Assembly (NCBI RefSeq): GCF_019145205.1
Contig: NZ_JAHSTT010000002.1
Coordinates: forward strand, 248,001 to 312,000
Length of the DNA: 64,000 nucleotides
Origin: Pseudomonas khavaziana
Lineage (GTDB): Bacteria > Pseudomonadota > Gammaproteobacteria > Pseudomonadales > Pseudomonadaceae
Direction: 5' to 3'
The notes beneath the pieces are model-generated. The model was not told the origin of the DNA. It worked only from the letters and a program-made list of their open reading frames with translations, and made no database searches. A program made the position numbers and the translations under genes. Below are positions 1-8,112 of this stretch, in pieces. The first letter of the stretch is position 1. The number at the start of each line of letters is the position of its first letter.

Positions 1-526
1 CGCCCGGCACGGCGCCGGCATTGAAACCGTCGCTGGCCGTCAGTGCGTTTTCCGGCGAGTCACCGACGTATTCGTCAAAGCGCTCGCTCAAGGCTTCGAC
101 CTTGATCTTGTCGAACTCGGCCGACAACCCCAGCAGCGCATGGCGCAGGCTCGGCGTCTTGAGAATGCCCAGCACCAGATAGCCGGTGCGCACCTGGCTT
201 TCACCGAACATCAGGCTGCCATACACCCAGCCGCGCTCCACGGCTTCTTCCACATGGGAGGACAGGTCGGTGATCGAGGTGGAGCCGCGTGGCAGGCGGT
301 CCAGGGCTTCGGTCAGGTCTCGGGCCAGGCGCGCCGGTTCGACGTTGAACTGGCGGATGATGCGGTGCAGGTCCGAGTCCTGCAGTTGCAGCAACTGGTG
401 AAACCAGTGGGCCAGTTCCACATACGGATTACCGCGCAACTTGCAGAACACGGTGGCGGCTTCGATGGCCTTGTAGGCCACGCTGTTGAGTTTGCCGAAC
501 AGTGCGGCGCGACTGATTTCACCCAT
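1..526 (-). CDS. tssH: T6SS AAA+ ATPase TssH/ClpV, N-terminal part only
   Basis: ClpV unfoldase of the type VI secretion system, which disassembles the contracted TssB/TssC sheath in the cytoplasm so that subunits can be reused. About 175 residues are visible, beginning MGEISRAALFGKLNSVAYKA and continuing through the Clp N-domain repeats (VFCKLRGNPYVELAHW), as in P. aeruginosa ClpV1. The ATPase domains lie beyond the left edge. The start ATG overlaps the end of tssG by 8 nt, so it is the last visible gene of the leftward tssA-to-tssH operon. In related clusters vgrG follows, but it is outside this window. The family is clear from the N-domain and the context. Confidence 0.93.
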   Translation of the reverse strand, partial: MGEISRAALFGKLNSVAYKAIEAATVFCKLRGNPYVELAHWFHQLLQLQDSDLHRIIRQFNVEPARLARDLTEALDRLPRGSTSITDLSSHVEEAVERGWVYGSLMFGESQVRTGYLVLGILKTPSLRHALLGLSAEFDKIKVEALSERFDEYVGDSPENALTASDGFNAGAVPG

Positions 527-1562
527 GCTCTGGATTCCTTGAGGTGGTGGCGTGATCGGCATAATGCCGGGCCAGGATTAGGTCGTTGGCGTCATGTGCC
601 GGGCGGCCGAGCCAGGTGTTGAAGCCCAGGCGGAACTGGCCGTTGAGTTGCAGCGCCGGTACTTCGGGTTGTTGCAAAACCAGGTTCAAGTCCCAGTCCA
701 ATTCATGGCCCAGGTACTCGGCCACCCACGCCACCAGCTCGTTGAACGGCTGGCTGCCGGGCAGCATGCCCATGTAGTCATTGAGTTTCAGCGGGCCGAG
801 GCGAATACGGAACTTGTGCTGGCGGTCCCACACAAAGCGGCCCAGGCAAAAGTCCACGCCCAGCCTATTGGCGCTCACGCCCACGCGGCTACGTTCGGGC
901 AGTTCCAGCCATTGGCCGACGTACTCTTCGATCTTCACCGGCAGGCCGAAGTATTCGCTGAGAATGGCTTTCAAGCCGTCCGGGTAGCGGGTCTGTGCCG
1001 ACAGGTGGCCGCTGTAGTGCAGCTTGGCAGTATCCGGGATAAGCCCCTGATTCTGCAGGCTTGGCATGCCACGGCCACTCAAGGCGGCGAGGCGTGCAGA
1101 CCAGTAGTCATCATCCGGGCGGTCGTGGCTGACCGTCGGCCGCGCCTCGGCCCAGGCCCGATAGAACAGGCTCAGCAAGCGGTGGTGGAACACATCCAGG
1201 AATTGCTTGCTGGTGCTGTCGGCGTTGTTGCGCTGACGTTCGCGTACGTATTCGGTGATGTGCAACGGCAGCGGGCCGTTGGGGCCGCCCAGGCCGAAGA
1301 AGAATTGCTCGAGCCGCGCCGGCTTGCCGTCGCCACCGGGGTCGACTGACGCCAGCGTGGCCGGGGCAAAGGTGCAATCGGCTTGTTGCCCCAGGCGCAA
1401 CGGGTCATCCGCCAGGCGCAGGGAATGGCCCAGGCGCGGCAGGTCCGGCGATTCGCACTCGATACGCCGCAACGCCTGGAAGAAGTCATATTCCCAGGGC
1501 TCCTGATGCATCGCATCCAGGGTATTCACAGGGTCGGACGCCGTCCGGGCTTGGCTTTCCAT
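519..1562 (-). CDS. tssG: T6SS baseplate protein TssG
   Basis: TssG is a baseplate wedge subunit that forms a complex with two TssF and one TssE at the foot of the sheath. The 347-residue protein has the usual N-terminal signature EPWEYDFFQALRRIE and a glycine/proline-rich FFGLGGPNGPLPLHITEY block near residue 90, both typical of the ImpH/VasB family. The chosen ATG lies inside the 3' end of tssF (37-nt overlap), suggesting translational coupling; a second ATG 17 codons later is possible but would leave almost nothing before the FFQALR motif. It sits between tssF and tssH as in other H1-type clusters. Confidence 0.93.
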   Translation of the reverse strand: MESQARTASDPVNTLDAMHQEPWEYDFFQALRRIECESPDLPRLGHSLRLADDPLRLGQQADCTFAPATLASVDPGGDGKPARLEQFFFGLGGPNGPLPLHITEYVRERQRNNADSTSKQFLDVFHHRLLSLFYRAWAEARPTVSHDRPDDDYWSARLAALSGRGMPSLQNQGLIPDTAKLHYSGHLSAQTRYPDGLKAILSEYFGLPVKIEEYVGQWLELPERSRVGVSANRLGVDFCLGRFVWDRQHKFRIRLGPLKLNDYMGMLPGSQPFNELVAWVAEYLGHELDWDLNLVLQQPEVPALQLNGQFRLGFNTWLGRPAHDANDLILARHYADHATTSRNPEHG

Positions 1563-3385
1563 CGCATGATCTCGCCGCGTTCGGTGGTACGGATCACCGT
1601 TTCGGTAAAACTGTTGATCGACACATAACGTGCCAGGAAACGCTGCAGCACCGCGCCGAGCAGGAACACACCGGTGCCGCGAAACGCGTTTTCATCGAAT
1701 TCCAAGGTGATTTCCAAGCCACGGCCAAACACAATCGGGCCAGGCATCGGCAGGCGTCGGGTCACGGCCTTGCTGCTGACTTCGCGCAGGCCCTCGATCT
1801 GCAATTGCAGGGCGGCATCGTTGCTGTCGCCGTACAGGCGCAGCAGTTCACGCAAGGCCCCGGCCCCCTGGCCCTGTTCGCTCAACGACAGGTAGTTGAG
1901 CGACAACTGGCTGATCAGGCGCCAGGCCTTAGCGTCATGGGCATGGCTGGCGCGCGGCCGGCTTGGTCCGGCGACGCAGCGCACAGACAGCACCGGGGCG
2001 CTGTCGGCCAGGGTGAAGTCGGTCTTGCCGTTACCCACACTCATGAACAGCGGCAAGTCGCGGTTGGTGCACAACGCAGTGACACCCAACTGGCGCAGGT
2101 CATGGCCGTAGGGCGCCTGGCGGCTGTCCACCAGGCTGACGAAGGTTTCGCTGCCCACATAGGTGGAGCGCGGGCCGTTGCGGCGCTGGTCGCTGGATAA
2201 CACCCGTGGCTCGCGGCGCACGGTGTAGTAAGCCAGCTCACGGCCATAGCGCGACGGGTCACGCACCGCATAGAACGGCAAGAACGGCTGCTCCGGCCCA
2301 GTGCCATGGCCGGTGATGCCGCTCAATGAGTGAATCTCGAAATCCATTGGCCGTGTGCGGTCGGCGATCACATGGTGTTCGTTGACCCGGTCGGACAAGT
2401 GGATGCGGTCCACGCGCTTGGGGAACAGGTTGATCGCCGGCGTGCAGAACGGCAGGAACTGCGCCGCACCGACGCTGCCTTCCAGGCTCGGCTCATGACG
2501 GTCGAACAGCACGATCAGCTCCAGCTCCTGGCCGTCGCAACGCTTGACTGCACGGCTCAGTTCGGCGAACTCGACGAACAGGAAGCGATGGGGCAGGGCG
2601 AAGTATTCCTGCAACAAGCGATAGCCCTGGAATGCCCGCGCCACCACCGGCATGGCTGCGTCGGCATCGTCGAACCCTCGCGAGCGCAACGCGCCCTGGG
2701 GCAGGCGCTCGACCCAATCGCCACCGGGCTGGCGCGCAAATACCGCGCAGGCATTGCCCAGCAGTTGTTCGTAGAGGCGAAACGGTTGTTCATCAGCGCC
2801 GCTCAGGTACAGCGGCAAGGTATCCAGGTCGAGGCTGTTGAACGGCAGCTCGGCACCGGTGCGCAGGGTCAGACGCAGGCCGGCCTTGGCTTTCGGCTCG
2901 CTGGCGGCCAGGCGCCCGAGCACGGCGGCGGGGTTGCCGAAATATTCGGCGTTGCTGACCTGCAACGGCCACAGCGTCACCGGGTGCGCGGTGCGGTACT
3001 CGCAGCAGGTCTGGGTTTCACGGCCCAGGGCGGCACGCAGCACCGTGTCACGGGGCAGCGGGAAACCGCCGGCCAGGGAGCCTTCATCCGGGTCGGTCTG
3101 CAACTGCACCACGGTCATCGACGGCGTCGGCGCCAGGTAGTGCGGGTAGGCGATTTCCAGCAGGTTATGAGTAAAGGTCGGGTACTCGGCGTCGAGCTTG
3201 AGCTGCACCCGGGCAGTCAGGTAGGCAAAACCCTCCAGCAAACGTTCGACGTAGGGGTCGGCGCAGTCCATGCCGGACAGGGTCAGCCGACTGGCGATCT
3301 TCGGGTATTCCTTGGCGAACTCGGCGGCGCTTTCGCGCACATGGTGCAGTTCCTGGTTGTACAGCTCCAGCAGGCGCGGGTTCAT
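1526..3385 (-). CDS. tssF: T6SS baseplate protein TssF
   Basis: TssF (ImpG/VasA family) is the large baseplate wedge subunit, linking the TssG/TssE complex to the membrane complex and the VgrG spike. The 619-residue protein begins [20 protein letters not shown], with the family hallmark YNQEL followed by [12 protein letters not shown] and [14 protein letters not shown] within the first 60 residues. This ATG is preferred because it gives the canonical N-terminus and overlaps the tssE stop by 4 nt (ATGA); the upstream in-frame extension is a shadow inside tssE. No defect was seen in the reading frame. Confidence 0.94.
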   Translation of the reverse strand: MNPRLLELYNQELHHVRESAAEFAKEYPKIASRLTLSGMDCADPYVERLLEGFAYLTARVQLKLDAEYPTFTHNLLEIAYPHYLAPTPSMTVVQLQTDPDEGSLAGGFPLPRDTVLRAALGRETQTCCEYRTAHPVTLWPLQVSNAEYFGNPAAVLGRLAASEPKAKAGLRLTLRTGAELPFNSLDLDTLPLYLSGADEQPFRLYEQLLGNACAVFARQPGGDWVERLPQGALRSRGFDDADAAMPVVARAFQGYRLLQEYFALPHRFLFVEFAELSRAVKRCDGQELELIVLFDRHEPSLEGSVGAAQFLPFCTPAINLFPKRVDRIHLSDRVNEHHVIADRTRPMDFEIHSLSGITGHGTGPEQPFLPFYAVRDPSRYGRELAYYTVRREPRVLSSDQRRNGPRSTYVGSETFVSLVDSRQAPYGHDLRQLGVTALCTNRDLPLFMSVGNGKTDFTLADSAPVLSVRCVAGPSRPRASHAHDAKAWRLISQLSLNYLSLSEQGQGAGALRELLRLYGDSNDAALQLQIEGLREVSSKAVTRRLPMPGPIVFGRGLEITLEFDENAFRGTGVFLLGAVLQRFLARYVSINSFTETVIRTTERGEIMRWKAKPGRRPTL

Positions 3386-3897
3386 GGGCGTCTCCGCTGG
3401 TCGGCGTTGACCACGCGGACATGGCCCGACTCCAAGTCCAGGTCGGTTTGCAGCAACAGGCGCAAGGGCACTGGCTGTGCCCACAGGTCGCCTTCGATCT
3501 CGAAACTCAGGGCGTTGTGGTTCATTTCGCCATGGCCGACCCGGGCTTTGACCCGCAAGGTATGGCGCAGGATGCGTGGTTCAAAGGTGGCGATGGCCTG
3601 GTAGATCAGCGCTTCGAGGGCCTTGATATCGACGCTGGAAACACTGTTGCCCGCCAGCGCCGGCAGGCCGTAATTGACCACCGATGTGCCGGCCGGAGTG
3701 TGCAGCGTGGCATCGGCATCAAGCAACGACGTGGTGTTGAGCAGCCACGCCAGGTCACGCAGCACCGAGGCTTTCAATTGGGTCAGGGACAGCACGCGTT
3801 TGTCGGCGCTTTCCTTGGGGTTGGTCGGGTCGTCGTCGGTCAACCGGTCCAGCAGGGACGGTTGCAGACGGTCGCGGGAAGCGATTTCAGTTACCAC
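3382..3897 (-). CDS. tssE: T6SS baseplate protein TssE (gp25-like)
   Basis: TssE is the phage T4 gp25-like baseplate subunit that nucleates sheath assembly. The product is about 171 residues and carries the gp25 features [26 protein letters not shown] and an IATFEPRIL helix. No ATG is available at the N-terminus. I chose a GTG at 3897 because a GGAG ribosome binding site lies 8 nt upstream and the product then starts [19 protein letters not shown], usual for the family. A TTG directly before it (3900) or one at 3933 are alternatives. The stop overlaps the tssF start. The gene directly upstream is hcp; the tagJ gene expected between them from P. aeruginosa H1 is missing. Confidence 0.9.
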   Translation of the reverse strand: MVTEIASRDRLQPSLLDRLTDDDPTNPKESADKRVLSLTQLKASVLRDLAWLLNTTSLLDADATLHTPAGTSVVNYGLPALAGNSVSSVDIKALEALIYQAIATFEPRILRHTLRVKARVGHGEMNHNALSFEIEGDLWAQPVPLRLLLQTDLDLESGHVRVVNADQRRRP

Positions 3898-3975
3898 CAA
3901 AGCAGCTCCACGGACGGGTTGCGAGAGGGACAAGGTATCTGTGGCCGTGGCGCAGGGCCACGGCTACAGGGGCTA

Positions 3976-4464
3976 TCAGCGCTTGGTGTTGGAACGGATG
4001 TTCCAGCCAAACTTGATCGCGCCGCCATCTTTGGTGCCGTCGGCTTTCTGCGGCTGGTAGTCGACCATCACTTGGGCGAAGTTCAGGGTGACGTTCTCGG
4101 TCAGGCGATCATCGGTGCCCGAGCCGCCGGTGCTCAGGGACGTGACCAGCACTTCTTCCAGGTTGATCACCATGTACTCGACCTGGCTTTCGCCACCGGC
4201 CTTGCGCACGGTCAGCTTGACCTTGTCGATGTGCTTGCCGCTGGCGCAGTGCATCATCAGGTTGGGCGAAGCCTTGTCGACGTACTTGGTCAGCGACAGG
4301 TCCTGGATATTCACTTTGCCCGCACCGCCGCCACCGCCGACGTGCATGTTGCCGGACTGGGCCATGCCCCAGCTCCAGTTCAATACGTCGATTTCGTCCT
4401 TGTGGGCCTTGTCCATGGACTCGCCCTTGATGTCGCCGATCTTGATGAAAATATCAACAGCCAT
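3976..4464 (-). CDS. hcp: T6SS tube protein Hcp (Hcp1 type)
   Basis: Hcp forms the hexameric rings that stack into the inner T6SS tube and can chaperone small effectors in its lumen. The 162-residue protein begins MAVDIFIKIGDIKGES and closely follows P. aeruginosa Hcp1 throughout, including the loop GNMHVGGGGGAGKVNIQDL and the C-terminal VDYQPQKADGTKDGG. The ATG at 4464 is preceded by GGGAGAAAAC; an in-frame upstream ATG would add 15 unrelated residues. It is separated from tssC by 174 bp that carry a REPIN, so hcp may have its own transcript or an altered transcript boundary. Confidence 0.96.
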   Translation of the reverse strand: MAVDIFIKIGDIKGESMDKAHKDEIDVLNWSWGMAQSGNMHVGGGGGAGKVNIQDLSLTKYVDKASPNLMMHCASGKHIDKVKLTVRKAGGESQVEYMVINLEEVLVTSLSTGGSGTDDRLTENVTLNFAQVMVDYQPQKADGTKDGGAIKFGWNIRSNTKR

Positions 4465-4516
4465 GTTTTCTCCCTGTGTGGACTCAGCCACTGAATGTAT
4501 TAACGCCACCGACCTC

Positions 4517-4616
4517 TGTAGGAGCGAGCTTGCTCGCGAAGGTCGTTAACGATGACGCTGGCATCCTGAATGAACGCGGCGTCTTTAAGTTTTTCGCGAG
4601 CAAGCTCGCTCCTACA
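4517..4616. repeat. REPIN: two inverted REP palindromes between tssC and hcp
   Basis: TGTAGGAGCGAGCTTGCTCG (with CGAA following) at 4517-4540 is repeated in inverted orientation at 4593-4616, with about 50 bp between. This is the REP-doublet (REPIN) architecture of fluorescent pseudomonads, mobilised in trans by RAYT transposases. The same unit recurs at 39011-39110 and 47132-47229. It can fold into a long hairpin in RNA. Confidence 0.9.
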
Positions 4617-4638
4617 GAAAGCGAGCCGGTCCGATTAA

Positions 4639-6135
4639 TTACGCGCTTTTTGCCGAAGGCAGCTTCGATACCAGGCGCAACGACACCGTCAGCCCTTCAA
4701 GCTGGTAGTGCGGGCGCAGGTAGAACTTGGAGTTGTAATACCCCGGGTTGCCTTCGACTTCTTCCACGATCACTTCGGCAGCCGCCAACGGGTGCTGGGC
4801 CTTGGTGGTTTCGGTGGAGTGGGCCGGGTCGCCGTCGACGTAGTTGAGGATCCAGTCCTGCAACCAGCGCTGCATCTCGTCCTTCTCTTTGAAGGAACCA
4901 ATCTTGTCGCGCACGATGCACTTCAGATAGTGGGCGAAACGGCAGGTGGCGAACAGGTACGGCAGGCGTGCGGCCAGGTTGGCGTTGGCGGTGGCGTCCG
5001 GGTCGTCGTATTCGGCCGGTTTCTGCAACGACTGCGCTCCGATGAACGCGGCAAAGTCGGTGTTTTTCTTGTGCAGCAGCGGCATGAAACCGTTCTTCGC
5101 CAGTTCCGCTTCACGGCGGTCGCTGATGGCGATTTCGGTCGGGCACTTCATGTCCACGCCGCCGTCATCGGTCGGGAAGGTGTGGGCCGGCAGGTTTTCC
5201 ACTTCACCGCCGGACTCGATGCCACGGATGCGCGAGCACCAGCCGTAGTGCTTGAACGATCGGTTGATGTTCACTGCCATCGCGTACGCGGCGTTGGCCC
5301 AGGTGTACTTGGAGCTGTCGGCGCCGTCGGTGTTTTCTTCGAAGGCAAAGGCTTCCACCGGATCGGTCTTGGCGCCATACGGCAGGCGCGCCAGGAAGCG
5401 CGGCATGGTCAGGCCGATGTAGCGCGAATCTTCGGATTCACGCAGCGAGCGCCAGCCGGCGTATTCCGGCGTAGTGAAGATCTTGGTCAGGTCGCGTGGG
5501 TTCGACAGTTCCTGCCAGGAGCCCATGCCCATTACGGTCGGCGAGGCGGCAGCGATAAATGGCGAGTGCATGGCGGCGCAGACTTTCGACAGCTCGCCCA
5601 GCAGTTCCACATCGGGTGGCGACTGGTCGAAGTAGTAATCGCCTACCAGGCAACCATAAGGTTCGCCGCCGAACTGGCCGTATTCTTCTTCGTACATCTT
5701 CTTGAAGATCGGGCTCTGGTCCCACGCGGTACCCTTGAATTTCTTCAAGGTTTTGTGCAGGTCCGGCTTGGAGATGTTGAGCACGCGAATCTTCAGCTGC
5801 TCATCGCTCTCGGTGTTGTTGACCAGGTAGTGCAGGCCACGCCAGGCGCTTTCCAGCTGCTGGAAATCCTGGTGGTGGATGATCTGGTTGACCTGGGCGG
5901 TGAGCTTGGCGTCGATGGCGGCGATGATCGATTCGATCGACTTGATCGCGTCGTTGGACACCAGGTCGGTTTGCGCCAGGGCCTGTTCGGCCAGGGTGCG
6001 CACCGCAGTTTCCACAGCTTCGCGGGCACGCTCGGTCTTGGGCTTGAACTCTTGCATCAACAGCGAGGCGAACTCGCTGGTTTCTTCGGTGGCGCCCAGG
6101 CTGGATGCGCCTTCGCGTACGGTATTGTCAGTCAT
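4639..6135 (-). CDS. tssC: T6SS contractile sheath large subunit TssC
   Basis: TssC (VipB/ImpC family) forms the contractile sheath around the Hcp tube together with TssB. The 498-residue protein opens MTDNTVREGASSLGATEETSEF, has the early conserved block HHQDFQQLESAWRGLHYLV, and ends with the IVRDKIGSF and LPSAKSA regions; its length matches the H1 TssC of P. aeruginosa. It begins only 2 nt after tssB, as expected for stoichiometric co-expression. Its stop is followed by the REPIN-containing spacer before hcp. Confidence 0.96.
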   Translation of the reverse strand: MTDNTVREGASSLGATEETSEFASLLMQEFKPKTERAREAVETAVRTLAEQALAQTDLVSNDAIKSIESIIAAIDAKLTAQVNQIIHHQDFQQLESAWRGLHYLVNNTESDEQLKIRVLNISKPDLHKTLKKFKGTAWDQSPIFKKMYEEEYGQFGGEPYGCLVGDYYFDQSPPDVELLGELSKVCAAMHSPFIAAASPTVMGMGSWQELSNPRDLTKIFTTPEYAGWRSLRESEDSRYIGLTMPRFLARLPYGAKTDPVEAFAFEENTDGADSSKYTWANAAYAMAVNINRSFKHYGWCSRIRGIESGGEVENLPAHTFPTDDGGVDMKCPTEIAISDRREAELAKNGFMPLLHKKNTDFAAFIGAQSLQKPAEYDDPDATANANLAARLPYLFATCRFAHYLKCIVRDKIGSFKEKDEMQRWLQDWILNYVDGDPAHSTETTKAQHPLAAAEVIVEEVEGNPGYYNSKFYLRPHYQLEGLTVSLRLVSKLPSAKSA

Positions 6136-6137
6136 GC

Positions 6138-6644
6138 TTACTGCTCCCCTGCAGGCTTGGGCGCGCTGGCAAGTGCCTGAAGCAGTGCCGGGTCCTTGAT
6201 CGCCTTCATGATGATTTCTTCAGCGCCGGTCTTGCCGTCCATGTAGGTCAGCAGGTTGGCCAACTGGGTGCGGGCTTCGAGCAGCTGGTTCAGGGAATCG
6301 ACCTTGCGCGCGACGGCGGCCGGGCTGAAGTCGTCCATGCTTTCGAAGGTGATGTCCAGGCTCAGGTTGCCTTCGCCGGTCAACTCGTTGGGTACGTGGA
6401 ACGCCACGCGCGGCTGCATGGCCTTGAGGCGCGAGTCGAAGTTATCGACATCCACTTCAAGGAACTTGCGGTCGGCCACGGGAGCCAGAGGCTCGGCGGG
6501 TTTGCCGGCGAGGTCGGCCATCACACCCATCACGAAGGGCAACTGGACCTTTTTCTCGGCGCCGTAAAGCTCGACGTCGTACTCGATCTGCACTCGAGGC
6601 GCACGGTTGCGCGCGATGAATTTCTGAGAACTTTGCTTCGCCAC
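6138..6644 (-). CDS. tssB: T6SS contractile sheath small subunit TssB
   Basis: TssB (VipA/ImpB family) pairs with TssC to make the contractile sheath; its C-terminal helix is exposed for ClpV recognition in the contracted state in related systems. The 168-residue protein has the family N-terminus SQKFIARNRAPRVQIEYDVE and the block LPFVMGVMADLAGKP. It lies directly upstream of tssC (2-nt gap) and downstream of tssA (54-nt gap), all on the minus strand. Confidence 0.95.
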   Translation of the reverse strand: MAKQSSQKFIARNRAPRVQIEYDVELYGAEKKVQLPFVMGVMADLAGKPAEPLAPVADRKFLEVDVDNFDSRLKAMQPRVAFHVPNELTGEGNLSLDITFESMDDFSPAAVARKVDSLNQLLEARTQLANLLTYMDGKTGAEEIIMKAIKDPALLQALASAPKPAGEQ

Positions 6645-6698
6645 GTTGCTGCTCCTGGTCGCTTGAGCGACGGTGTTGTTACTGCACGGTCCGGCGGC

Positions 6699-7718
6699 TT
6701 AGTCGCTGTCCGGGCCGCGCAGGTTTTCAAATTGGGACATGCCGTCGGGAATCAGATTGCGCACGATGGCCGCGAAGTCGGCGTGCACCAGGTTCTTGGC
6801 CCGGTTCAACAACACCGGCAGCGGGCTCGATGGCTCGTGCCGGGTGTAGTACGCAAGGATTTTGTCGAGGCTGCGCAGCACGTCATCGCGGGTGGCGATA
6901 TCGCCCGTCGGGCGTGGGGCTGCGGGCGCAGCGGCGTAATCGACCGAGGGGGCATTGTCGTCACTGACGGCCTCGGGATCGCTGCTGCTGTCGGTTCCGG
7001 GCACCGCTTGATTGAGGATTTGCAGGGCCTGCTTGAGCGGCTGCTTCAAGGCGCTGAGGTCCACGCCCTGGGCGGAACCGACCTGGTCATTGACCTGCTG
7101 TTCGATGGCTTCACAGGCCGTACGTGCTGCGCTCAAGGCGTCACGAGTGGCTTGCAGGAGTTCGGGGTCGCTGTCGAGGAACGCGGCATTGAGCTGCTGG
7201 CTGCCCAGTTGCTCATCGGGGAAGCTCAGCAGGCCGCTGGCGTTGAGCGCGGCGCGCAAACTCACGGGGCCGAAGGTGCGCGAGCGCGTGAGAATACTCT
7301 CGCGCAGCAGGCGAATCGTCGTGTCGCTGGTCAAGCCGGACAGGGCATTGATGCGCACGGTGGGGTCGTTATCGTCGTCGGCATCCAGGCGCGGATGCAG
7401 GTCGGCCCAGTATTCGCGCAGCAGGGCGTTGATCAGCGTAAGGACTTCGGCCAGCCCGGCCACACCCTGGAGGGCGAGGGAGCTTTGCAGCAGGAAGTGG
7501 GTGATGCGCAGGTCTTTGCTGCGCTGCAACAGGTCGAGACTTTGCTGCTGGATGCTACGCCATTCCGGCGGTTCAGCGGGCAGGATCGAGTCGCCCATGC
7601 TGCGCTCGGGCTGGCCCTTGGCATCACGCTCCAGTTGCAAGAATTGCGCGTCATACTCCATGTCTTCGCCACAAGGCGAAGTCGCAGAAACGGCGGTGAG
7701 CAACAACGGCACATCCAC
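6699..7718 (-). CDS. tssA: T6SS assembly cap protein TssA
   Basis: TssA is recruited to the membrane complex and baseplate and then caps the growing tail during sheath polymerisation. The 339-residue product has the ImpA N-terminal domain (LLTAVSATSPCGEDMEYDAQF, then WRSIQQQSLDLLQRSKDLRI within residues 1-100) and a variable C-terminal half. I start it at GTG 7718 because AAGGAG lies about 10 nt upstream and the resulting N-terminus fits the family; the reading frame extends further upstream without homology. It is the first gene of the leftward operon and is divergent from fha. Confidence 0.92.
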   Translation of the reverse strand: MDVPLLLTAVSATSPCGEDMEYDAQFLQLERDAKGQPERSMGDSILPAEPPEWRSIQQQSLDLLQRSKDLRITHFLLQSSLALQGVAGLAEVLTLINALLREYWADLHPRLDADDDNDPTVRINALSGLTSDTTIRLLRESILTRSRTFGPVSLRAALNASGLLSFPDEQLGSQQLNAAFLDSDPELLQATRDALSAARTACEAIEQQVNDQVGSAQGVDLSALKQPLKQALQILNQAVPGTDSSSDPEAVSDDNAPSVDYAAAPAAPRPTGDIATRDDVLRSLDKILAYYTRHEPSSPLPVLLNRAKNLVHADFAAIVRNLIPDGMSQFENLRGPDSD

Positions 7719-8112
7719 TGAATTCGATCTCCTTATCAGCCCGCTGAACGGCGAGCAACGCATGCATGAGTTACGCGATGAACTTTGCATGTTTTCTTGG
7801 TCATAACATCAGGGTGCCACTAGTGCGCCATCACTGATGTTCAAGAAGTTGTGCATTTTTGGTGTAGTACTTATGCCTTGTCAAGGTAAGCTATTCGCCC
7901 TCTGTGACAGATGTGCGGTGTTTAACAACCTGCGCGACTGACGGGTCGAAAGGCGTGCCCGTAGAGGATTTTTGTCATGCAAGCCAGTTAAGATCATCGA
8001 TCATGCTGGTAAAGGCAGTTTTGGCGGTCGTTTTTGCGCGACCGTGGGCAAGTCTTCAGGGAAGCGTGTCCCTTTGGATAGACCGCGCGCGATGTATCAG
8101 CAAGGAGGCAAG
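7719..8112. promoter_or_regulatory. Divergent T6SS control region between tssA and fha
   Basis: This 394-bp gap has no convincing gene and must hold the promoters for both arms of the secretion cluster. A possible sigma70 promoter for fha is TTGTGC-N17-TATGCC at about 7849-7877, but it is weak. The RNA leader of fha contains GGA triplets near 7966, 8060 and 8076 and CAAGGAGG at 8101-8108; the last is also the fha ribosome binding site and fits the CAnGGAnG core of RsmA/CsrA sites. In P. aeruginosa the H1 system is known to be RsmA-repressed; its operation here is inference. No sigma54 promoter with correct spacing was found. Confidence 0.55.

Noticed and set aside
8022..8037. TGGCGGTCGTTTTTGC as a sigma54 promoter for fha
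   Set aside because: The GG and GC elements are 11 bp apart instead of 10 and the -24 element lacks the AC of TGGCAC; no enhancer-type regulator gene is in the cluster.
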